From NCBI GenBank assembly GCA_009995705.1, contig JAADBR010000040.1:1-28018 (forward strand): DNA of 28,018 nucleotides. The letters run 5' to 3'. This DNA is from Microcystis aeruginosa W13-11. Its GTDB lineage: Bacteria; Cyanobacteriota; Cyanobacteriia; Cyanobacteriales; Microcystaceae. Both the position numbers and the translations under genes were made by a program. Of this stretch, positions 1 to 7,682 are shown one piece after another. The number at the start of each line of letters is the position of its first letter. Position 1 is the first letter of the stretch. The notes below the pieces were generated by a model. It saw only the letters and a program-made list of their open reading frames with translations. It searched no databases and had not been told where the DNA came from.

Positions 1-270
1 TTTGCTACGAAATAGGCCAATAACAGCAGGTTCGACTAATTCCTCGACAAATCTTCCCCAGCGAGTGGTTAAACTATCCACAGCACGACTGGTATTGGCT
101 ACTGTTTTTTCTAGCTTGGCTAAACGGCGATCGGCTTCAGCCGCCCGGCGATCAGCTTCGGCCTTAGCTTCAGTAGCCCGGCGATCGTATTCTTGGCGTG
201 ATTGTTCAAACTTTTCGTTAGTTTTCTCAAAAAGTTTATAGATATCTTCGATGGTAATCGGTTGAGCCAT
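1..270 (-). CDS. DUF3782-type protein, N-terminal part (runs off left edge)
   Basis: Reading leftward from the ATG at 268-270, the frame stays open to the window edge (90 codons). The protein begins MAQPITIEDIYKLFEKTNEKF, then has a charged, Ala/Arg/Glu-rich stretch with repeated EADRRA units (about residues 35-50) that should form a coiled coil, then a segment containing TRWGRFVEELVEPA. This layout is that of the DUF3782/PD-(D/E)XK-like proteins that are abundant in cyanobacteria; the nuclease-like C-terminus would lie outside the window. Function is unknown. The plus-strand frame over the same bases is a shadow of this gene. Family assignment is from memory of the pattern; the coding call is firm. 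Confidence 0.75.
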   Translation of the reverse strand, partial: MAQPITIEDIYKLFEKTNEKFEQSRQEYDRRATEAKAEADRRAAEADRRLAKLEKTVANTSRAVDSLTTRWGRFVEELVEPAVIGLFRSK

Positions 271-732
271 GGTTATTTGTTTTAATTATTACTATAATTG
301 TACTAGCAAAGTATAAGTATTTTGGGGACGGCTGTTAATTAATTGATGATGAAGTATGTCGGGATTTGGCATCATCCCCGGACGACCGACTACTGTTCCG
401 CAGTTCTGGCGTTTCCTCAAACCAGAGACCTCCTACTTCACCATTAAGATAACTGCTCTCGCTCAAAAACAACCCCTAACCTCTCGGCTAGGAGTTATGG
501 ATCAAGGTAGTTGTTTTGTCAAAATTAAAGATAGAGATTAGTTGAAAAACTAGGCAAGAGGATCCGCACCCATGTCCACTACAGCATTGCGTAAAACGGT
601 GATTTGTTGGCTAAAGTCCAGTCTTTGGGGAGCGGTGAGGACGATATTCGCTACTTCTTTACCAGCCCATTATGTAACAAAAAATTTATAATTACAAAAA
701 ATTGTTACAAATACTTGACTTAAGATATTTCT
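271..732. other. Intergenic region with a possible gene remnant
   Basis: No convincing gene. On the minus strand a 40-codon frame without a start (about 550-669, ending at a TAG at 550-552) reads ..EVANIVLTAPQRLDF..VVDMGADPLA, which looks like the decayed tail of a former protein that I do not recognise. A plus-strand frame at 356-541 has no family resemblance and no ribosome binding site. The right end holds the inverted repeat described at 673-709. Confidence 0.4.
673..709. promoter_or_regulatory. Inverted repeat TGTAACAA / TTGTTACA upstream of queG
   Basis: Perfect 8-base arms (673-680 and 702-709) separated by 21 AT-rich bases, ending 23 bases before the queG start. It could be an operator or a leader hairpin. 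Position and symmetry are seen directly; a role is inference. Confidence 0.35.
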
Positions 733-1680
733 ATGCTGATAGAAACACAAATCAAAGAAAAAGCGCTAGAGTTAGGCTTCCATGGAGTCGGTATTGCCTC
801 TGTGGACAGCCAAGACTCGGCGGTATCCCATCTAAAAAGCTGGTTAGAGCGGGGTTATCACGCTGATATGGATTGGATGACTAACCCGAAACGACAGGAT
901 ATCAAAGCTCTTTGGCCAGAAGTGCGATCGCTAATTTGTCTCGCTCTTAACTACTACACCCCCCAGCAACACAGTCAAGAACAAAACCATGGCAAAATTT
1001 CCCGTTATGCTTGGGGAAGGGATTATCACAAAGTATTAAGTAAAAAATTAAAAGCCCTCAGTCAATGGTTAGAAAGTCAGGGGGAGCAAATTCAAACCCG
1101 TTACTATGTGGATACTGGACCAGTACAGGATAAAGTTTGGGCGCAAAGAGCAGGGATCGGCTGGATTGCCAAGAATGGTAACTTAATTACCCGCAATTAC
1201 GGCAGTTGGGTCTTTTTAGGGGAAATATTAACTAATTTACCTTTAGAATCTGATCGACCCCATAGCGCCCATTGTGGCACCTGTAGCCGTTGTTTAAGCG
1301 CCTGTCCGACCCAGGCAATAGTTAGCCCCTCTGTGGTGGATGCTAATCGCTGTATTGCCTACCATACTATCGAAAATCGTGCTGTAACTTTGCCTACAGA
1401 AATTGCCAAGAATTTACAGGGTTGGGTAGCTGGCTGCGATATCTGTCAAGATGTCTGTCCTTGGAATCAACGTTTTGCCCAAGTTACCGACGTGGAGGAT
1501 TTTCAACCTCGTCCCGAAAACCTCTCGCCAAGATTGGAGGAATTAGCTAATCTAACTATAGAGGAGTGGGATCGTCGTTTCATCTCGTCGGCCCTGCGTC
1601 GAATCAAACCCCAGCAGTGGCGACGTAATGCCCAAGCTAATTTAGCTCATTCCCCTCACCCCGCACAAGATGACAATTAA
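733..1680 (+). CDS. queG: Epoxyqueuosine reductase QueG
   Basis: Catalyses the last step of queuosine synthesis: cobalamin-dependent reduction of epoxyqueuosine to queuosine at position 34 of tRNAs with GUN anticodons; cytoplasmic. The 315-aa protein has the family order: N-terminal cobalamin-binding region with the VDTGP motif (Asp127, the position of the family's catalytic Asp), then two 4Fe-4S sites, C181-x2-C184-x2-C187-x3-C191-P and C235-x2-C238-x3-C242-P, plus Cys207. Length is near the short end for the family. The start is ATG 733; no strong Shine-Dalgarno is seen. The stop overlaps the start of the next gene by 11 bases, so the two are very likely co-transcribed and translationally coupled. 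Confidence 0.95.
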   Translation: MLIETQIKEKALELGFHGVGIASVDSQDSAVSHLKSWLERGYHADMDWMTNPKRQDIKALWPEVRSLICLALNYYTPQQHSQEQNHGKISRYAWGRDYHKVLSKKLKALSQWLESQGEQIQTRYYVDTGPVQDKVWAQRAGIGWIAKNGNLITRNYGSWVFLGEILTNLPLESDRPHSAHCGTCSRCLSACPTQAIVSPSVVDANRCIAYHTIENRAVTLPTEIAKNLQGWVAGCDICQDVCPWNQRFAQVTDVEDFQPRPENLSPRLEELANLTIEEWDRRFISSALRRIKPQQWRRNAQANLAHSPHPAQDDN

Positions 1681-2308
1681 AGTAGTAGTGTTCGATTTTG
1701 ATGGTACTATCGCCGATACCCACGATACTTTCGTGGAGATTGTCAATCGTTTGGCTAAAAATTTTGGTTATCAACCCGTCAATGAGGAAGATTTGGCCAG
1801 ACTAAAAAACCTTAGTTCCCAAGAAATTATTAAACAATCTCAAGTTTCCCTCGTTAAAATCCCTTTTTTACTCTATCAAGTTAAACGGGAATTAAATAAA
1901 CAAATTGAATGTCTGAAACCCTTCCATGGCTGGCATCAATGCCTCGTAACTCTTAGAGAAAGAGGCTATAGATTAGGAATAATAACTTCTAATACCAAAG
2001 AAAACGTTACCATATTTTTAGCCAATAATCAACTCTTAAGTTTATTTGATTTTATCTATTCGGGAACGCCTTTATTCGGCAAACACAAAATTATTGATCG
2101 CCTGATCCGACAAAATAAATTCTGCCCCAATGAAATGATTTATGTCGGCGATGAAACTAGAGATATTACTGCTGCCCAAAAAAGTCGAGTGCAAGTGGTG
2201 GCAGTCGCCTGGGGCTTTAATTCCCCTCAAATTCTCACTCAATTTAACCCTGATCATCTCATTGATCATCCCCTAGAATTATTGGATATTTTAGATAGGG
2301 CTGGCTGA
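1670..2308 (+). CDS. HAD-superfamily hydrolase (phosphatase-like)
   Basis: 212-aa HAD hydrolase, probably acting on a small phosphorylated metabolite; substrate unknown. Motif I is DFDGT with nucleophile Asp9 and acid/base Asp11; motif II is TSN (Ser107); the motif III lysine is in GKHK (138-140); motif IV is GDETRD (161-165). An alpha-helical cap lies at about residues 17-85, as in subclass IA. The ATG overlaps the queG stop by 11 bases. The last codons and the stop fall in a sequence (2296-2313) that matches the end of a small inverted-repeat element found again at 23656, so the C-terminus may have been reset by a repeat insertion. Confidence 0.88.
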   Translation: MTIKVVVFDFDGTIADTHDTFVEIVNRLAKNFGYQPVNEEDLARLKNLSSQEIIKQSQVSLVKIPFLLYQVKRELNKQIECLKPFHGWHQCLVTLRERGYRLGIITSNTKENVTIFLANNQLLSLFDFIYSGTPLFGKHKIIDRLIRQNKFCPNEMIYVGDETRDITAAQKSRVQVVAVAWGFNSPQILTQFNPDHLIDHPLELLDILDRAG

Positions 2309-2386
2309 ACAAGTTTTTACTAGGAGCATGAACATTTGTACTAGAATATCCAACACTCAGTTTAATTAAATATAGACTCCAATGGA

Positions 2387-2472
2387 TGGGGGCAGAGAGA
2401 CTCGAACTCTCACGAGCTTATAAGGCTCAACGGATTTTAAGTCCGTAGCGTCTACCATTCCGCCACGCCCCC
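2387..2472 (-). tRNA. tRNA-Leu(UAA)
   Basis: The reverse complement folds as a class II tRNA: acceptor GGGGGCG paired with TGCCCCC and discriminator A (2387); anticodon stem ACGGA/TCCGT with loop CTTAAAA, giving anticodon UAA; a long variable arm; and a T-arm with GTTCGAG. No intron interrupts the anticodon, although this tRNA gene carries a group I intron in a number of cyanobacteria. CCA is not encoded. Confidence 0.95.
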
Positions 2473-2644
2473 GTTATTTAACCGACAATTTTCTATCATA
2501 TCACAAATAATTTAATTGGCAAGAGTATTTTCAGTAAATTATTTTAGTCCGCCAATTCGATCGCCGCAAAGGGGGAAAGACAGGGTAAAATAATCAGCAG
2601 GTGAATTGCCGTTCACCGACAGCCATTGAGAAAAATCAATCCTT

Positions 2645-2884
2645 ATGCAATCAATTCTGACGCAAGAAACCATTATCATCGCCCTGATCTACCTATCTCT
2701 CAGTGTCTTGTATTTGCTCGTCATTCCCGCCGTTATCTATTACTACCTCAATACGCGCTGGTATGTGGCATCTTCTTGGGAAAGAGGGTTTATGTACTTT
2801 CTGATGAGCTTTTTTTTCCCCGGGATGCTGTTGTTAAGTCCTTTCCTTAACTTCCGTCCCCAACGTCGTACCCTCAAAGCTTAA
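2645..2884 (+). CDS. ndhL: NDH-1 complex subunit L (NdhL)
   Basis: Small subunit of the cyanobacterial NADPH/ferredoxin-plastoquinone oxidoreductase (NDH-1), a thylakoid complex in respiration, cyclic electron flow and CO2 uptake. The 79-aa protein has two hydrophobic segments (about residues 8-33 and 46-66) separated by a short loop, YLNTRWYVASSWERG, and a basic tail FRPQRRTLKA, typical of NdhL in length and pattern. ATG 2645 lies just after a small hairpin (GGTGAA/TTCACC at about 2600-2617). The next gene, DUF3007, is its usual neighbour in cyanobacteria, which supports the call. Confidence 0.9.
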   Translation: MQSILTQETIIIALIYLSLSVLYLLVIPAVIYYYLNTRWYVASSWERGFMYFLMSFFFPGMLLLSPFLNFRPQRRTLKA

Positions 2885-2905
2885 GTTATCAACCCAAAAA
2901 AACCC

Positions 2906-3211
2906 ATGAGACGCATTGATGTCATCGGGATCGGTATAGGGATGTTTGCTATGGGCGGCATCCTCTACATTATCCTGCAAAAAACTGGTTTAGATAGTGC
3001 TTCGGCGGGAATTTGGAGTCAAGCGGTGTTGGTGGGTGGTGTCATCGGTTGGATTTTTACCTATCTGTTTCGAGTCGCCACCGATAATATGACCTACGGC
3101 AAACAGCGCAAAGATTACGAAGATGCCGTCTTTAAAAAACGCCTGGAAGCGATGACTCCCGAAGAAATCGCCCAAATGCAGCGGGAGATTGAAGAAGAAA
3201 AAACTAAATAG
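2906..3211 (+). CDS. DUF3007 membrane protein
   Basis: 101 aa with two transmembrane segments (about residues 6-25 and 36-58) followed by a charged C-terminal helix rich in Glu/Lys (MTPEEIAQMQREIEEEKTK). DUF3007 proteins occur in cyanobacteria and plastids and commonly follow ndhL; their role is not established, although linkage suggests thylakoid membrane function. It starts 21 bases after ndhL and ends 4 bases before the next gene, so these three genes are probably one operon. Confidence 0.85.
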   Translation: MRRIDVIGIGIGMFAMGGILYIILQKTGLDSASAGIWSQAVLVGGVIGWIFTYLFRVATDNMTYGKQRKDYEDAVFKKRLEAMTPEEIAQMQREIEEEKTK

Positions 3212-3215
3212 ACGG

Positions 3216-3644
3216 ATGAAACCCGATAAAATCATCATCGGTTGGCGAGAATGGCTCGATTTACCCGATTTAGGCATTACCAAAATCAAGGCCAAGATTG
3301 ATACAGGCGCTCGCTCCTCGGTCCTACACGCTTTTCATCTGCATCCTTTTCGAGATGGCGATCGCAATTGGCTGCGCTTTCAAGTTCATCCCTACCAAAA
3401 AGATAGTCACCACACTGTCACCACCACCGCAGAAATCCTCGAATGGCGACAGGTAAAAAATTCTGGTGGTCAAAGTCAACTACGTCCCGTTATCAGAACA
3501 AATGTATTGCTTGGCGGTCGTCAATGGCCGATCGAATTAACCTTGACTAATCGCGATGTCATGGGTTTTCGGATGTTATTAGGACGAGAAGCACTGAAAA
3601 AAGGCTTTCTTGTCCATCCGAATAGGTCTTTTTTACTGAGTTAA
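3216..3644 (+). CDS. RimB/DUF785-type retropepsin-like ATP-dependent zinc protease family protein
   Basis: 142 aa from ATG 3216. The sequence KAKIDTGARSSVLHA contains the DTGA(R)SS signature of the retropepsin-like aspartic protease fold (PF05618, annotated as putative ATP-dependent zinc protease; relatives accompany the ATP-grasp ligase RimK). The C-terminal RMLLGREAL is the matching conserved LLGRxxL turn. A longer frame begins at TTG 3189 inside DUF3007, but the ATG 4 bases after the DUF3007 stop is the simpler start. Substrate unknown; no rimK-like gene is in the window. Confidence 0.82.
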   Translation: MKPDKIIIGWREWLDLPDLGITKIKAKIDTGARSSVLHAFHLHPFRDGDRNWLRFQVHPYQKDSHHTVTTTAEILEWRQVKNSGGQSQLRPVIRTNVLLGGRQWPIELTLTNRDVMGFRMLLGREALKKGFLVHPNRSFLLS

Positions 3645-3655
3645 GCTTCTGGAGA

Positions 3656-3709
3656 GTTATCAGATGTGAGTTTTTAGTTCACTGTTTACTGTTTACTGAT
3701 CACTGAAAA
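3656..3709. repeat. 54-bp dispersed repeat, copy 1
   Basis: Matches 19692-19745 at 50 of 54 positions by eye, in the same orientation. It begins GTTATCAGATGTGAG and ends TGATCACTGAAAA, with internal ACTGTTTACTG-like near-repeats. Both copies sit just after a gene's stop codon. A shorter related piece (TCAGTGATCAGTTATCAG) is at 5455-5472. Confidence 0.85.
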
Positions 3710-3753
3710 GGCTTTTCTGGGAAGTGGGTAATTAGGGAGGTAGGGAGTGGGTT

Positions 3754-3777
3754 TTTAAAGTTCGATTGGGAGTTAAT
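3754..3777 (+). repeat. 24-bp dispersed repeat, copy 1
   Basis: Matches the reverse complement of 24794-24817 at 22 of 24 positions (shared core ATTGGGAGTTAAT). Intergenic in both places; origin unknown. Confidence 0.6.
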
Positions 3778-3871
3778 CGCACTATTAAAAACAGATTTGG
3801 TATTATTATCTAAATTCTTGGAGCTTGTTGCTGTATAATTGTGATGACTGCCCCCGCTTTTCATCTGAACT

Positions 3872-4795
3872 ATGCCCATTCCCGATTTTCAATCGATTAT
3901 GTTGCCCCTATTAAAAATACTTGCAGATGGCAAGGTTTATAAATATCGAGAAATTCTTGAAGTCTTGGTCAGAGAGTTTCAAGTCACGGAAGCGGAAAGA
4001 AAAGAAATGCTTCCCAGTGGACAACAAGAAATTTTTGCTAATCGAGTCGGTTGGGCAAAAACCTATTTAAAGAAAGCGGGATTAATTGAGTCACCCCAAA
4101 GGGCAACTTTTGTAATTTCTGAGAAAGGAAAAGAAATCTTATCTCAAAATCCTGCTCGAATTGATGCCAAATTTCTGAGACAGTTTCCCGAATTTCAAGA
4201 ATTCAATCGAGTCAATAAGCAAAATGAAACTATTACTCTTGACAGCAATTTATCAGCTTCTGAGCAAGAACAAACACCAGAGGAATTACTAGGAAACTCC
4301 TATAAAGAAATTCGTCAAGCATTAGCGACAGACTTACTTTCTATTTTGCGAAAATTATCCCCAGATAATTTTGAAAAATTAGTAGTAGAATTACTGGTAA
4401 AGATGGGTTATGGTGGCTCGATTAGAGATGCTGGTAAAGCGGTGGGTAAGAGCGGTGATCAAGGGATTGATGGGATAATAAAAGAAGATAGACTCGGTTT
4501 AGATATAATCTATATTCAAGCCAAAAGATGGGCTGATAATAATGCCGTTGGTCGTCCAGAAATCCAGAAATTTGTCGGGGCATTAGCGGGACAAGGAGCC
4601 AAAAAAGGTATTTTTATCACCACTTCCTATTTTACCAAAGAGGCTTTAGAATATGCCCCCAGAAATGAGATAAAAATAGTGCTGATTGATGGGGAAGAAT
4701 TAGGTCAATTGATGATTGATTATAACTTAGGTGTATCGACCAAAGAAATCTATGAAATCAAGAGAATTGATCATGATTATTTTGGGGATGAATGA
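3872..4795 (+). CDS. Mrr-type restriction endonuclease (type IV-like)
   Basis: 307 aa. The N-terminal ~100 residues look like the winged-helix Mrr_N domain; the C-terminal domain (about 160-285) is the Mrr catalytic PD-(D/E)XK fold: NFEKLVVELLVKMGYGG, then GDQGIDGI (catalytic Asp200) and IYIQAKRW (Gln216, Lys218 of the QxK motif), then the GIFITTSYFT strand. Mrr proteins cut DNA with foreign methylation. No methyltransferase or specificity gene is adjacent, which fits a solitary type IV system. ATG 3872 has no clear Shine-Dalgarno. Active-site residues are intact. It ends 75 bases before cpcS and is probably separately transcribed. Confidence 0.85.
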   Translation: MPIPDFQSIMLPLLKILADGKVYKYREILEVLVREFQVTEAERKEMLPSGQQEIFANRVGWAKTYLKKAGLIESPQRATFVISEKGKEILSQNPARIDAKFLRQFPEFQEFNRVNKQNETITLDSNLSASEQEQTPEELLGNSYKEIRQALATDLLSILRKLSPDNFEKLVVELLVKMGYGGSIRDAGKAVGKSGDQGIDGIIKEDRLGLDIIYIQAKRWADNNAVGRPEIQKFVGALAGQGAKKGIFITTSYFTKEALEYAPRNEIKIVLIDGEELGQLMIDYNLGVSTKEIYEIKRIDHDYFGDE

Positions 4796-4870
4796 GAGAG
4801 AGAGGGGGACAAGGGTTACAGAAAAGGACGATGGCGTTAAAATAGATAGAAAAAATAGAGGATAAAAACT

Positions 4871-5452
4871 ATGGACGGGATGACCTTTTTTCAGAAAAGT
4901 GCGGGACAGTGGCAATCTCAGCGCACTACCCATCATTTACCCTTTCGACGCTCAGAAACTGGCGATTCCGAGATTTATGTGGAAGCTTTAAGCGCCGATA
5001 ACCCGAAAATTATCGCTATCTGTGAAATGCACGAAGTCGATCCCGCTAAGACTGTGGGGGGTGCCTTTGTCAGTTGGGATGGTTCAATGCAGTGGGACAA
5101 AGAAGACGAAAATCATCAAGGAACCACCGTTTTTGCGCTAATTCCCGATGAAGATAATCCCCAAGCTGGTGTTCTCCTGCGGGAGCGAGGTTATGCGGAA
5201 ATCGTTCCTGTGGCCGGCCGTTATCACATTGATGAACAGGAAGGTTTAGTCTTAATTACAGAATACGAAACTATGACCTCGATCGAGCGTTTTTGGTTTG
5301 CCGATGCCGATTTACGTCTCCGCACTAGCACAGTTCAACGTTTTGGCGGTTTTAATACGGCCACTTTCTGTGCTGAATCTCGCAATCAGTCATCGGAGTC
5401 AGTCTCTAGTGATTCCCCCGAACCTTCATCCTATTCGATTAGTGGCTGGTAA
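4871..5452 (+). CDS. cpcS: CpcS/CpeS-type phycobiliprotein lyase
   Basis: 193-aa bilin lyase of the S-type family, which attaches phycocyanobilin to the conserved Cys of phycobiliproteins (Cys-82/84 sites). Family features: FFQKSAGQWQSQRTTHHLPFRR at the N-terminus (lipocalin-fold start), GGAFVSWDGSMQWDKEDENHQGTTVF in the middle, and ERFWFADADLRLRTSTVQRFGGF near the end. A Ser/Pro-rich tail after residue ~172 is variable. AGAGGA lies 8 bases before ATG 4871. It sits directly upstream of cpcG; Synechocystis has the same pairing (slr2049 near slr2051, from memory), supporting a phycobilisome role. The exact subtype (CpcS or CpcU) cannot be settled here. Confidence 0.88.
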   Translation: MDGMTFFQKSAGQWQSQRTTHHLPFRRSETGDSEIYVEALSADNPKIIAICEMHEVDPAKTVGGAFVSWDGSMQWDKEDENHQGTTVFALIPDEDNPQAGVLLRERGYAEIVPVAGRYHIDEQEGLVLITEYETMTSIERFWFADADLRLRTSTVQRFGGFNTATFCAESRNQSSESVSSDSPEPSSYSISGW

Positions 5453-5454
5453 AT

Positions 5455-5472
5455 TCAGTGATCAGTTATCAG
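5455..5472. repeat. Short TCAGTGATCAGTTATCAG repeat
   Basis: Related to the ends of the 54-bp repeats at 3656 and 19692. It lies just after the cpcS stop codon. Confidence 0.5.
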
Positions 5473-5522
5473 TTTTTTCTCCCATCTCCCCGCTCCGGCG
5501 CTCCCCAGATGGTAAGCAACTT

Positions 5523-5546
5523 TTCTTAACAATTGTAAGAATTTTT
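5523..5546 (+). terminator. Weak hairpin plus T-run upstream of cpcG
   Basis: TTCTTA (5523-5528) pairs with TAAGAA (5536-5541) around a 7-base loop and is followed by TTTTT. It could end cpcS transcription or attenuate read-through into cpcG. The stem is AT-rich, so strength is doubtful. Confidence 0.3.
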
Positions 5547-5619
5547 AATATTTCTTTTCTAGTTGGCACCTACTCCCTTATCATTAGGAGGAAAGTTTTT
5601 TAAGCATTTCTAAGGATAC

Positions 5620-5624
5620 GGAGG
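5620..5624 (+). promoter_or_regulatory. Shine-Dalgarno GGAGG deciding a TTG start
   Basis: GGAGG lies 7 bases before TTG 5632. No ATG occurs at the conserved N-terminus, and the resulting protein start ([14 protein letters not shown]) matches CpcG proteins, so the rare start codon is credible. Confidence 0.8.
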
Positions 5625-5631
5625 TTTACCC

Positions 5632-6384
5632 TTGGCCATTCCTCTTTTAAATTACGCCCCCAAGTCCCAAAACGTGCGGGTAGCTGGTTATGATATCGGT
5701 GGAGACGAAAAACCGAAAGTTTACACGACGGAAAATGTCCTCTCCCCTACCGACCTGGACGATTTAATCGAAGCCGCTTACCGTCAGATTTTCTTCCATG
5801 CCTTCAAATGGGATCGGGAACCCTTCCTCGAATCCCAATTACGCAATGGACAATTATCGGTGCGGGATTTCATTCGTGGCCTACTGTTATCGAAAACCTT
5901 CTATAACAGCTTCTACGAGAAAAACAGCAACTATCGCTTTGTCGAACAGGTAGTACAAAGAGTTCTCGGTCGCGATGTCTATAGCGAAAGAGAAAAAATT
6001 GCTTGGTCGATTGTCGTTGCCACCAAAGGTATTCAGGGTTTTGTCGATCAACTTCTCAACAGTGACGAGTATCTGCAAAGCTTTGGTTATGATACCGTTC
6101 CCTACCAACGTCGTCGCACCCTAGCCAGCCGCGACATCGGTGAACGGCCCTTCAACATCACCTCGCCTCGCTACGATGGCTACTACCGTGGTATTTTGGG
6201 CTTCCCTCAAATCGTTTGGCAGAATTCTGTCCGTCGCTATGTTCCCCAAGATCAAAAACCCAAAGCTGGCGATCCTTCCAGCTTCTTGGCTATGGCCCGA
6301 GGTCTCGGTAGCGCCAAAGGCAATCCCGTGCCAAGAGTCTCCGCCATGAATATTAACATCGAGGCTTCTGTACCCCGTCGTTAA
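5632..6384 (+). CDS. cpcG: Phycobilisome rod-core linker polypeptide CpcG
   Basis: Links phycocyanin rods to the allophycocyanin core of the phycobilisome on the thylakoid surface. 250 aa, the usual length of CpcG1. The PBS-linker domain spans about residues 20-150 ([59 protein letters not shown]), followed by a core-binding region and the conserved end [10 protein letters not shown]. There is no C-terminal transmembrane helix, so this is the core-binding CpcG1 form and not CpcL. Starts at TTG 5632 with a good GGAGG. The gene follows cpcS by 179 bases. A strongly structured region follows the stop, then IS debris. Confidence 0.96.
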   Translation: MAIPLLNYAPKSQNVRVAGYDIGGDEKPKVYTTENVLSPTDLDDLIEAAYRQIFFHAFKWDREPFLESQLRNGQLSVRDFIRGLLLSKTFYNSFYEKNSNYRFVEQVVQRVLGRDVYSEREKIAWSIVVATKGIQGFVDQLLNSDEYLQSFGYDTVPYQRRRTLASRDIGERPFNITSPRYDGYYRGILGFPQIVWQNSVRRYVPQDQKPKAGDPSSFLAMARGLGSAKGNPVPRVSAMNINIEASVPRR

Positions 6385-6403
6385 TTTTTAGCTAAATCTG
6401 CCG

Positions 6404-6474
6404 GGGAGAGTCCCTGATTGGCAGAATGACCCCCGAACCATAATCAGGTTATTCTGTGAATTGGTGGCTCTCCC
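6404..6474 (+). promoter_or_regulatory. Structured 3' region of cpcG, possible pseudoknot
   Basis: Outer arms GGGAGAG (6404-6410) and CTCTCCC (6468-6474) enclose two interleaved pairings: CCTGATT (6413-6419) with AATCAGG (6442-6448), and CAGAAT (6422-6427) with ATTCTG (6451-6456). Because the inner pairs cross, they would form a pseudoknot or be alternatives. A further perfect hairpin TTCCAAGG/CCTTGGAA is at 6516-6536. No T-run follows, so this is not a classic terminator; it may stabilise the cpcG 3' end. Confidence 0.45.
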
Positions 6475-6559
6475 TATGGGGTTGCTCCTGAAATAATCCC
6501 CCCACCGAGATCCTATTCCAAGGCAGACCCTTGGAACAAGGATATTAAGTATTGATCTT

Positions 6560-7682
6560 CTAGGACACCTTCCAGTTATATCTTTTTTCAGGTCTTGTTA
6601 CATATTTTTGGATTCCCATATCCTTAATTTTTTTACCTTGCAGTGTGGCACTTGTATATGCAATAGCTATAAAAATTATCAACTTTGATAGGTATTGCGG
6701 TGCTAATTGAGAACCTTCCAAGCTATGGCCTCCCGACTTAAAATCTCGAAACATCTCCTCAATATCAAATCTTTTTTGATCGGCCATTATTGCCGTCTCT
6801 AAATCTCCCAAGTTAGTCGGAATATACCAGGGTTCTTTTGTACGAAAACCTCCATAGGTTTTTTTCCATTTACCAGCTAAGTTAAACTGGCCAAATCCCC
6901 GCTCTTTGGTAATATTTACATCCTTCAAAAATAGTTGAGTTACTGGACTTAAACCCAATCCTCTCATTTCTTGATAAACTCCTTCCTTTGTCTTCACATT
7001 TGTACTTTGTTTTTGTCTTAAACAAAAGTATACACTCTGCTCCTGAAGCCATCTTCCTAGGCTGACTGAACAAAATTCTCTATCTCCTAAGACTACTGTT
7101 TTATGACCTGATAGCACGGTCAATACTTTTTCTAATACTCGCTTTTGTTCTTCGAGATTACTACTTCGGAGCATCTCACCTTTGTAACCCCTAAATCAGG
7201 TTTTATGTCAAGCTATTTTGAAAGCCTTGCTAGAAACCAGTTTTAGGGATAAGTATAATTACTCACTTGCATAAATGAGATACTCCCTTACTACTTCCTT
7301 TTTTATCTAATATCTCCCAATAGATTGGGATGGCTCTCTTGTCATAAATTAGACTCACCATCAAGATATTAATTGCTCCCAAACTCGTCCAGTCTATGGC
7401 CATATATACTAATCCTTTTATTGTGAATCTCTCCGGCTGTTTTAATATCTCTTTTAGGCACGGAAACCAGATTCTTTCAATCTTCAGAATTTCTAGCTTT
7501 AAAAATCTTTTTAGTTTTTTTCTCTGACTCTTGAACAGGATTGGTATGGGTAGTGCTTCTGCTAATATCTCTAACTTGGCTTGCTTTAGTATTTGCAAGG
7601 TTCCAACTATCATTAACAACAGTAGATATCTGGCTCGTCCCAGTTCATTCTCTAAGACTTTCTGATATAGTTCACTTATCAT
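6560..7682 (-). pseudogene. Decayed IS4-family transposase, split by a MITE
   Basis: Two minus-strand frames (7263-7682, then 6560-7174) are the halves of one DDE transposase. The first holds MAIDWTS (first catalytic Asp), the second VVLGDREF (second Asp) and DIEEMFRDFKSGGHSLEG (the IS4-type Y/F-x2-R-x3-E-x6-K region with the catalytic Glu). The inserted element at 7167-7287 breaks the gene: removing it and one copy of the 9-10-base duplication restores DKKGSSNLEEQ in frame. The C-terminus stops soon after RPEKRYNW, where IS4 transposases usually continue, so the cpcG-proximal end is probably also truncated. I could not identify convincing terminal inverted repeats. Confidence 0.85.
7167..7287 (-). 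mobile_element. MITE copy 1, inserted in the IS4-type transposase
   Basis: About 121 bp, with imperfect terminal inverted repeats (GGAGCATCTCACCTTTG at the left; reverse complement of the right end GGGAGTATCTCATTTATG). It is flanked by a direct duplication TTACTACTT(C) at 7158-7167 and 7288-7297. The reverse complement matches 14246-14367 with about six differences. No coding capacity, so it must move with a transposase encoded elsewhere. Confidence 0.9.

Noticed and set aside
356..541. Open frame on the plus strand (61 codons)
   Set aside because: No ribosome binding site, no family resemblance, and unlike the codon use of the flanking genes.
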